Below the pieces are notes generated by a model. The model had not been told where the DNA came from, searched no databases, and saw nothing but the letters and a program-made list of their open reading frames with translations. Shown piece by piece: positions 1-10,800 of a stretch of 64,000 nucleotides of DNA. The translations under genes and the position numbers were made by a program. The stretch's first letter is position 1. Every line of letters begins with the position of its first letter. Origin of the DNA: Dendrophyllia cribrosa (lineage: Eukaryota > Cnidaria > Anthozoa > Scleractinia > Dendrophylliidae). The stretch lies in NCBI GenBank assembly GCA_024195265.1, contig JAJLRJ010000005.1:19152036-19216035 (forward strand), in the 5' to 3' direction.

Positions 1-1274
1 TTGGTCAGATGAATATAGAAATACACGACAAGCTGAAAATAATAACTGATAATCATATGAAGCTTGTGAATGTCGGCCAACAGTCGGCCGACAGTTTACC
101 GACAGTTTATTGAGTGGAGCTCTCCTTTCCGACGGGAGTCAAACCTATGACCCTCTAAATCTCAGAATGGCCCTTATCGTAGGCGAGAAACCGCTGATAT
201 GTTGGCGTGGCGTACTCATCTACGATAAGGGCTATTGAAAAGGGGAAATATGCGAAAAAAAAAACGTTGTAAAGTGAAAAAAAAAAAAACAGAGATCCGT
301 ATATCTTTACTTGCAAGAACCCATGTGAATAACGTTCTTGGAAATTCTACTCGAACTGAAGAACTACAATTCCTGTACTTTGCGCAAGGTTGGTTTACTT
401 CTTGGTATGTGACACATCTTTATTTTCAAAAGCAAAAAAAAAACTTTAGGATTTCACTGGTATGGATTGAAACGCCTTTGATAATAAAAAAAATGATTTC
501 TAGTTAAATTCGACCACAATTACTTTATTTATTTAACTATTCATTTATTTTCTCTCAATTCTAAACTTTCTAATTGTAAAAAATTATAACTTTCTCCCTG
601 TACTTTTTCTTTAATCTGCTCGCCTAGAATAGCCTTTGCTAAACGCGGGCAGCTAAAATGGGTGTCAGTAAAACGCGGGGTCGGGGCCGGGGTCGGGGTG
701 GGATTAGGTCTAGGATTAGGTATGGGATTAAATATAATCCCTTTACCTAATCCTAACACAATGCCTAATCCCATACCTAATCCTAGACCTAATCCCACCC
801 CGACCCCGCGTTTTACTGACACCCAGCCAAAATGTAACTGTTTTTTTTTTTTTAAATAAAGACTTTTTGTTGTTTTGTTGTTTGTTGTTGCATCATGGAA
901 TCCTTCACCGACCTTCACTGACACATAAAATAGCAAGACACTGTTGCAAAAAACGAATTACTTGTGTAAAATCGCCTTCACGCAGAGTAAGTACATTTGG
1001 AGCACCACCTCTTGTCTCAAATGGAAAGTCGATCCGGTGAAAAGCGCTACATTCAAGCGCGAAATACGCCTTTCTCCCATCCACACAAGGAAAGTGGACG
1101 CTCACAAAAAGAGCAATGCTACGTTTAAAGCCAAAATTGACGCATTTCGAGTCTTCGTGCAGTGGGTGATTTGCCGTGCTTCCGTGTTTTGCTTCTCACC
1201 GGTCACATTTCCCTTGAGTCAGAGTTGAAAGAGCATATACAAGAACACGAACAAGAAACAAGAACACGTCATAC
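1..1274. other. PDZD8 intron with repeat debris
   Basis: No exon recognised. The stretch lies 3' of the last visible PDZD8 exon (minus strand), so it is most likely intron. It contains a small foldback (about 169-235, arms ending CCCTTATCGTAG / CTACGATAAGGG), a longer foldback at 661-823, and at 905-1240 an open stretch on the minus strand that looks like degenerate transposable-element sequence. The short frames here are low-complexity or repeat-derived and I do not call them genes. Confidence 0.5.
661..823. repeat. GGATTAGG-rich foldback (palindromic MITE-like repeat)
   Basis: Two arms of about 60-70 nt are reverse complements: GGTGTCAGTAAAACGCGGGG followed by G-rich and GGATTAGG-like units, and its mirror ending CCCCGCGTTTTACTGACACC. 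The spacer is about 35 nt. The G-rich arm could also form quadruplexes. The frames on both strands of this block come from the palindrome and are not genes. Confidence 0.8.
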
Positions 1275-1391
1275 ATAACCCAGCAGGATGTCCTTTTCAT
1301 TTTTCTCGTATGATCTGCTCCAGACGCACACGTTAAGGTACTGGTCTTTCTTTAGGACATCAAACTTGACAGTCTCATCCCAAACTGGATC
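1275..1391 (-). CDS. PDZD8: PDZD8 exon 8, first part of C2 domain
   Basis: 39 codons, phase 0 at both ends, bounded by ...TTTTTAG acceptor and GTATGA donor. Encodes a C2 beta-sandwich segment (DPVWDETVKF, then YLNVCVWSRS, then DILLGY). The following exon, which should finish the C2 domain, is outside the window. Confidence 0.8.
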
Positions 1392-3215
1392 CTAAAAACA
1401 GGGGCAAAGGCAGTGATTACATAACTGTATGGTAAGTGCTAGTGCTAGTGGGGCCGATACCAGGTGGCAGGAGGTAGATCAGTTTGCTATTTTACAAGCG
1501 TGGCTGAGGAGATGAACTCGGGTCTGCCATCAAACAGCTCCTGCAGTGCTAGTGGTCAGAGCGGGACTTGAACCCGGGAATTTGGAAATCCGGATTTCAA
1601 GTCCAGCGTTCTAACCGCTCGACCGAGTTGCCTGATTTTCTAATTATAGCCCCCATCAGGGAGAAAGAATAAGTCAAGTGAGTTAAAAGATAAAAATTGA
1701 AAGTAGAAAATAAGATGCACTTATGGGGGGATTACAATGAAATGCCATTTTTGAGCTAGTGATCGGTTTTATTTTATTAATTTTTAAGCAATCCACAAAT
1801 ACTTTCACTTAATCAGCGGCGTAGCCAGGATTTTTTCAGAGGTACGCACAATCACTGTTTCCAAACACTCCCACTGCCTCCTCCCTCCACCCTTAAGTCC
1901 CAAATCTATCTTTTTTTCGACTTTTTCGGGTACGCACGTGCGTACATGCGTACAGGTAGCTACGCCCATGTTAATTATATAGCAGGTAGATCAAGGTTAT
2001 ATAAAGTTTGTGAATTTTGGGGTGAAAAAAAGGATGGGGTTTGTGAGATTTGGAAAAATACGAAATCTAAGAATGTAAAGTTAATAATTAGTAGATGGGC
2101 ACCCAAATAGTCCGCCATCAACCTGAAGTGCTCTTTTGTGGGTATCAACTAGTTCTCGTTCTTCCAAAAATATTTTTCTTTCTTTCTTCCCTTCTTTCCA
2201 ACTCTTACTAAAATAAATCCCTCTTAAGCGGTACTTCACATACCGTGGTGCTTGCCGAGACTAGCTTGGTTTTTATGTTGTCTGGTCCATCTACAACAGT
2301 CAGTGATGACACAGACACTGTTCTCTGCTTGCTCCCTGCAGCCGCTACAGGAGTATCTTGATCTGAGCTTTTCCTCTGAGCTGCGGAGTTGTCCTGCTTT
2401 GCTTCCTTGGTTGGTAATCCAGTAAACGTCTGATCTCTGTGGCAAGAACAGAAAACAATGTGAGAAAATACAGTGTGACATTGAAGTAACGAAATGTAAA
2501 TTCCGGAGCATTTTGTCAAAAATAAGGTAAGTTTCGCTTACAGCTGTACAACGAAATTTCAGCGAATTTTCTTCATTGGCCATTATTTTAACACCTTTCT
2601 TGGGAAGTTATTAACTACAATTACAGTATACAAATACTACTAAAACGTAGGTATGAAAGGGAAAGGAATAAATAAATAAACGAATTGCCCAAATTTTGAC
2701 GAAACGTAGGCGATAATCACCGAGAAAAAAGACAGAAAATTCGTCGGATTTATTTGAATTTTACGTGGTTAAAACAACAAAAAATGAGCAAATATAGCAC
2801 TGACAATAATCTAATTTTAACGAAATTAGATTAATTTCGTTAAAAAATCACTTGAAACGAAATTTTGACGAAGCTTTCACAACGTTTCTTAAGTCCATTG
2901 AGGCGAAATTTCCACACAATTCCACGAGAACAAAAAGCGAAACTCTCGAATTTTTTTTCCAATTATAATTCCATTTCCAATTTATTCGTCTCAATCAATT
3001 TGTTTATTTGCATTACTATTATTCCGAAATCAAACTACCCTGAAATTTTCTTACTTTCAGTTGGGCCACTTAGTAATGGGAACACAATACGTTTTTCAAC
3101 GTATTTTATTTAAAGGAAGTCTCAGAATGTGTTCCATCATATGTCTTTTATCTTGTTGGGTTTTTCCTGTTCTTGCTGGAACTACTGTAAGTACTGGTCC
3201 CGGTTGTTTAAAAGT

Positions 3216-3250
<35 letters not shown>

Positions 3251-4640
3251 GCGGATAACACAATTGGTTTTGTTAATGCCTATCCACTGAATAGTGATTT
3301 ATCCGATGGATAGCGTTATCCACCTTTTGAACAACCGGGGCCTGTTGGTTAGCTAATAGCGACCTTCAGATTGGACTACGAGTACGAGATTGAGTACGAG
3401 TACGAGTTTTCAAACCAAATTCGTGTGCCTCATATACTTAATTATCACACCAATCTTATCCCTAACGTTTATTTACGTGTTAGTCAGCAACAGGAAGGAG
3501 TTACAGTTCGGTGGATACAATTATCTCGAAATTCCAAAGTCGTACTCGTACACGATTTCGTACTCGTAGTCAAATCTGAAGGTCGCTATTGTGTAGTGAT
3601 GTGCGTATTGTTTATTGCCCTTTGAATCTTTTTGTTTTACTTTCCTTCACATTCACTTGAGTCTCGTAAAACCAAAACCGAAGTAATTAGTGCGGCAAAT
3701 CACAACAAACACAGACAATCCAATGAACCAATCAAAACTCGAAACAAATACATGTAACCGGCGCCAAGCGCGGGAAAATGCGTGCAAGTTTGTCACAATT
3801 GGTTTTGATTTTGCTTACGATTAGTTAAGAAAGTGGCGGGAGATATTATAACCAAATCACAAGGCGTATCAATGCAAAACCAAAGCAATTATTCTTTTGA
3901 CACTATAATTTTTAAAAGCACTCGACCTGGTGACTTGTTGTTCAACGTCAGGCTTGGCCTGAGGGCTGTGTTCTACAGTTGTCATCCCAGAGAGAGCCTT
4001 TTTCCCTGTTGACAAAAAGTGTAGAAATGAGTTAATTTAAATAGTCATTGTGGGATGCCCTGGCTGCCGTACATTGTATCTGCGAAACGGCGTATGGTTT
4101 TGCACTTGGCCTCGGTTTGAAAAGGAGGCTAAGAGAAACTCAGAAATGGGCTATAAAAAAGTAGCTCAGAGTACAAATTATTTCAGACCTTGTTTTCCTT
4201 TCAGTTTCTTCTCAGCCTTCTGTCTCAGCTCAGTGCTTTTTGATAGCATTTCCCTAATCTCACTGTTTTCATCTTCAAACAGTGGGACAACTATGTTGAC
4301 GAATTCGTCCTCAGACTCATTATCATCGTCATTGTTCAGTGTTACATTTTTGAAGTCCACCACTGTCTTGCTATTTTGTTCTTTCTCCACGGGGTTTTCT
4401 TGCATGCTCCCTTGTTGGGTTATTCTTGTTGGCGGACGTTGAACTGTGGCAGTAAATCTAATTGAGTAAAAAGAAAGATTAAAAACACCTTTAACCCTTC
4501 CAAGAGTGCCAGCAATCAATCAAATCAAGAAAAATTCCATATTTCTGTAATGTGCAATAATGAAAAACAAATGATACCATGCAAATGTACCACCCAAGAT
4601 TTATTTGAATTATGTTTCATTTTTTGGGTTAGGGTTAGTG

Positions 4641-4720
<80 letters not shown>

Positions 4721-4808
4721 TTTTTTTAATAAGAAAAAACTTGATTAAAAATAGCAATAATTATAATTTTCAATAACTATAAATTGATACTCAAATTTAC
4801 TTAATTAT

Positions 4809-4855
<47 letters not shown>

Positions 4856-7800
4856 CATCGCAGCACAATCTGCAATCCTACATTATGTATTACATAAATA
4901 TTGCAGAGGACCATAGGTTTGGCAATATTTATTGATTAATAATAATATTATTTACCTGCTTTTATTCTTGATCATCTTAGCAGCCTGTTTGAGTGACTCT
5001 ATCTTGTGCCCATCAATAGCTACAAGAATGTCTTTGGCCATCACTCCCGCTGAATATGCAGGAGAATCAGTGACTATAGTCTCTATCACAATGGCTTTAC
5101 CAAGGTCATCCTCATTGATTTCTTTGCTCAGTGTCAGACCAAATGAAATTTCACTGTTCTCACGACTTATCTCAATCTGCAAAGAATCAAGAGATAATCA
5201 ATGTACAAGTTCATTTGTACACTGCAGACTAAACACGAAGTTCCGGCATAAAAGGCTTAGCTCCTCCCTCATGTCACACCTTTTGGATGTGAGATGCAAA
5301 TGAAGGCGTCTTTCAGTCACAAAACGTGGTTAACTTGCACGTCCTTTAAATATAATTTGCTTCAAAAATCGAATTAAACCAAGATTTTACCTAAGCAAAA
5401 AAAGAAATAGAAGTTCATAAAGACTGCTGATATAACTTTCATAAAGTAATTTCCAAATTGTGTTAGCAATGGTCTTAGTAATGATGCATGTTTGCTGTCA
5501 GTCGTAAATGCTTCAGTGGTTGATTGACGACTGGAGGTGAGAATGGTCAGGCCAGGCTCCTTTTATACCGGAACTTTGTGTTTAATGATGATTGATGTAT
5601 ACACTGTAATTGCATGCACAGTTGTGTGTGCTACAGTCTTGAAGGGACAGTGTCCAGGCCAATATACATGTAACAAATAAATGCCAAAGAAACGATATTG
5701 TTATGCCGAGAACTGGCAAACAAACGAAATATTCTAAACGGCTCTGGAAAGCGTAAATATCTCCTGTCAGTATCAGAGACTTTTTCCTAAGATCAACGAA
5801 TCGGCAACATTGAGAACAACAGTCCTGTTATATCTTAATTTTGATCTATAAAAAGAAAACAATCTCTCAGGCATGTACTTGGGGTAACCCTATTCTAAAG
5901 CAGGGCTGAAATGCTTTTTTTGCGATAAGCAGGATTTGTGCTAGGCCTGTCACCTTACATGTATATGACGATATTATTAAATATCTCGCCTCTGTCCTTT
6001 CGCGGCAATTTTCTTTCTTTTGGTCACGCGCCACGTGTAATATAATGCCGAAACTCCTGTATGTAAACAAAAACAAAGGCGTGGCTAACTAGGGTCCTTT
6101 AAGCTTCCTTAGTTTATTATTTTGAAATAGTAAGAAAAACTCACCAAAAGTGACCAAAGCAAAGAAATGTCAAAGGTCCAGCATTGTCCATTATCATTTA
6201 TGCTTCATGTGCCCCTGTTATTGTTTTGGTTTGCACTGAAGCAAGGCTTCTATTGTCCAGAGGTGCGTGAAGCATAATGGACAATACTGGGTCTTTAACT
6301 GAAGAGATGAAATAACAGTTACAAAAGCTCCACAAGAATGGCAAGTTTGGATTGCTGACCACCTGTCATGAAATCAAACTTGATGAACTGTAACTACTGC
6401 TTCTGTTTTGCTCTAGAGAATCTTTTTATCCAATTTAGTTGTTTATTTGGCGGCATTTGGCGATATATACACACTGAAACATGGAAATACACTGTAAGGT
6501 AAACAAAAGTTATTTTGGTGGGACTCCCCCTGCCCCTTCAAGGCCAGGATATCTGAGGGGAAAACAAAAGGAAGGTGACTGGAGTGATGACTCTGAAAAT
6601 AATTATGTTTTAACTTTTTACAAATTTTAAGTAGGACTCATTTTTTTTTCAACAATATGGGTGAGTGAGAAGGCTGGAGTAATTCTTTTTCTAGTCATAT
6701 ACTCTTTCAATGCTTGTTTAGCAGGCAAATTCAAACACTGTCTTCATTACCTCAAATGTTGGCCACATTGCTCTTCTGTTCTCTGCAAGCTGACTCCAGG
6801 GAAGGAGATCCACAGACAGGCTACAATAATACTGCCACGCCCCATTGTCCAATTCAGGTAGACGGGTACATCCTACAACAGTGACCTCAAGTTTGCCGAC
6901 AGTAACCAGACTGTCATGTACATAGACCTCTTGGGTCTCATCTTGAGGTGAAAGCTCTGGGAAGAATGGGTTATACCTAATCTTGTAACTTGGTAATGTG
7001 TGTTTCTTTTGTATTGACTTGCGCAGGTGACTTATTATAAGGGAGGTAAGTTGAGGTAGGTTCTTGCCCTCAAACTGGGATTCTGCCTGAAAATCTACTT
7101 CTGGTTCCTGAAAAAAGGAAGTAAAACCATAGTTGAATAAAAAATATTTCTACAAAAGTAAAGGTAATTAAAAAGTTACATGTATGTGCATCTGCAGTGG
7201 TGTAGTGGTTATCCTGTGCAGTGGTGTAGTGGTTAGGGCATTGGACTTTAGTTCTGAAAGTCAGTGGTTTGACACCTGGTTTCAGCCATTGTGTTGCTAC
7301 ATTGGACAAGACACTGTACTCCACAAAGTGTCTCTTCACTCAGGTGTATAAATAGACACTGCATGGTGCTGAGGTTAACCCTGTGATGGACTGTACTCCT
7401 GGGTGCTTCATGCTACAGAAATAACAACTTACAACAGCAATAACATCCAGAAATCAGGATAAGCATGGGCCATCTGGGCTGCCTGTGGCTGGTGCGTGAC
7501 TTTACCTTCTCCTTAAAGGGACACTGTCACGAGGGCGCATGCGCGAGTTTTTCGAATCGAAACTTGAAAAGTTCAGCCTGAATTTTTCAAGTTGAACCAT
7601 CAATTTCAAAATGGCGTCGACTGGTGGCGGCGGTGGAGGGAAAAGAACCAATTCGGGACGGAAGAGGAAGTTCAAGGATCAAGCAGAATATAAGATAGCG
7701 TGGTCTAGAAACCACAAACGAATATATTTGGAAAATCGGATATTCAGGTCATGGAATATCGTCGAAAGTATGCTATGTTTTCATGACTTTGGCTTCAGTT

Positions 7801-10800
7801 TGCCCTCCTCAGGGCGAGTGGCTCCTTGACGGAATCAAAAAAATGAAAAATGAAAGGGAGTAAAGGAAAGAAAAATGATGAGCCTACGACACGAGGTATT
7901 CCCAGGCGGTCACCCATCCAAGTACTAACCTCGCCCGACAGGGCTTAACTTTGGTGATCGGACGAGAACCGGCGCATGTCAACCCGTGACAGTGTCCCTT
8001 TAAGTTAAAGTTGCACCTTATCTTTTTTTGCATGTGCAAGAGGAGAGGAGGGGAGGGGAGGGGAGGGGGGAGGGGAGGGGAGGGAGGCGTTTCTATGTAC
8101 ATGTATACTTCTGGTTACTGTAAAAAGGAATTGGTCGAATCAATAAAACGTGGGGGTTGGGGATGAACTTTGCACTTCCCGTACCCTCAACTCCTAGGTT
8201 CCCACACTCCTGTATGGGCCAACTGTGTGTGCTTCCTGCTTTACGGAATCCTTCAGTTGTTACTACAGGCCGTTTTCATATGCAGTCCTGAGAGAATTAA
8301 AGCCCATTTATTTTCTCTCAAAATAACAGGCTGTATACTACAGAACTGATATAATTACATTAATACAGAGCATTAATCTAGTCCTAATGATAACTACATG
8401 TCTGTAATAACAGGATTCAACAGCAGTACATGTATTCATATTGTACATCCATGTTTGTACTGTTCCATGTACATGTACATCACATACCTCATAGAAAGCC
8501 AAGGACCAGTGTGTGAGTGGGTGCCTACTTAGCTGCAACCTTGCACGACCTCGGAGAGAAGCCAACTTGACTGCCAAGTACACAGACTTGTTAAATACAA
8601 GATCAACCTGTATAGCCATGTGACATCCCCCATCGTATTCAAGATCCAGAGCAATGTCCAGCTCCTTGGGGACCTCCTTGGAATTTTTTGTTCCTATTTT
8701 CATCACTGTAGCACCTACAGGTGATAAAATAGTTATTTAAAGAACAAGGCTGTGGTAAAAGGGGCTGAGTGCCACAGGAATTTGGTGTCATTTCAAAAAC
8801 CAAAAAATGAAACCGAAAAATAAAATTGGTCTAGTTTTGTGATAAAAATACCATAAAATGTAGCAAAACTGTCGATCAGTGTCTCTAGTCAGACTGAGTC
8901 TGAATGAATTGTCATATTTTTGTCTTGAAATGGGCTTGAACAGACCACAATTTGTTCCTCTTTCAAGAGTTGGTTGATTTCATTCTCTTGGTGTTTAACC
9001 CTTTAAGCCCTTATATCAAAATTTAAATTCTCATTTCTTGTCCCTATACATTTCCTACAGAAGTAGTGGGGAGAAATTGTTTAGATATCAAGAGAATTCA
9101 TCTTGTGCAATCATGTCCATAATTCTCATGACTTTTTTGATTGATTAGGCATTGATATTATGAGGAGAAATTTGATGCTGATCACTCTTAGGGCTTAAAG
9201 AGTTAAAGGAAACCTCCACTCTTGAAGAAAATATTACCCAAAATGCTCAAAACGCTCTTGGGTACTTTAGAGCATTTTGGGTGATATTTTCTTTTAGAGT
9301 GGAGGTTCCCTTTAAGTGTTATTTTTGTAAATACTGTAAGCAGGGATGTAGCTATGAGCTGGCTACCTGCTAATTTCATCAGCTGAAAGAGAACTTATCA
9401 CCCGCTGAAATTTCACTAGAAAACAAAGACTTTAGGAGGTTTTGAAGGTGCACAAGCCAGAAAAACTGTGGCTGAAATTGTTAATGAGCCTGCTAAGTGT
9501 TTTCTTAGCTACACCCCTGAATAAGCAAAGGTGTTGTGGTATGGATTTGACCAAGAAAGGTCAAAGGAAAGTTTACATGTACATTGTATTCCATCCATCC
9601 AGTCATTTTAAGAATACATATGTTAAGTTTTACGAGTATGTACTAAGTGACATTATATGTTTGTCTTGCCCTTAATCAGACATTGACTTTTTTAAAATTA
9701 AGTTCACATGGATTTAGAACAATTCTGATTGGTCGTATACCCATTATTATTAGACATTTACTGGGTACAATGTAAATTAAATCAATCAGCTGATGTACGC
9801 TTTCTTTGATATATTAAATTAATACCACAAACAGAAAATATTCATTGTACTTTCACAACCTGATACAAATATGAGAGGGAGTTTCGGAAAATCTGAAAGA
9901 AGTTACGTATAACTTCACCTACAGCTGTTGTTGGGTTCACGTAATATATACACCTTCAAAATTTCATTTTTTTCTTGACTCCCTTTTGTGTTTGAATCAG
10001 CCTGCTTAGGATGTTGATTTGCATGCCTCTACTTTCTGAAGTATATGTAAATTCACCTGTAATAACAGGAAGAGATGTTCCTAGTGAGAACTCTTCAATA
10101 GTTATTTGCTCAATCACTTTGCTTGCAGCTTTTCCTTGGATAAGATCTGAGAACTCAGAGTTCATCTTTTTCAGAAAGAATGATTTCATCTGAGGAGAAT
10201 CTCGCCATTCCCTCCAAAGAAAGGCCAGCAAAAGATTCAGGCTCATACATGACTCTTGCTCAGTGGCACAATCATCCTTAAAATAATCTGCAATAAACTG
10301 CAAAAAGTAATAACTGTATCAGTATTACAGTTACTACAGTGCACTACAGGTCAGAGACAAGCAAAACCAGAACATACATGCATGCAAATCATCTACACAG
10401 GGTGAGATGAAAATGAAAGTTACTAGCATGGAGCAACATGTGTATGAGAAGCTAGCCCAAAAGTTAATACTGTAGTTATTTTATTCAGGGTATGCAGTTG
10501 CGAATGTGACTAAAAATTGAGTACTGATGACTTTTAAAGTATTGTTGCTGCTTTCCAAGTATGATTAACTTATGAATAACAAAGAATCATGAAGGTGATA
10601 ATCATTCAATTTCTATTGTTCATTATTTTTTCTTACATTTCTAAAGTTAATGTTCCTAATGTTCACTTTCGTTCAGGAACTGTCTGCTACAGTACACACA
10701 CTTCTTTCTAAACTTAATGATGAGAAAAAGGCAGCTAATGTTGCTTGCCCCTTGGGTAAACTGCGCTTAAAATACACTAGCCCGACAGGTTGCTCCACTA

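Noticed and set aside
541..936. Gly/Leu- and Pro-rich frames on both strands
   Set aside because: Created by the palindromic G-rich foldback; no codon or family signal.
1546..1640. Functional tRNA-Ser gene
   Set aside because: Acceptor-stem ends do not pair and the T-stem has a mismatch.
4620..4640. Interstitial telomere (GGGTTAGGGTTAG)
   Set aside because: Only about two units, next to a TAA microsatellite.
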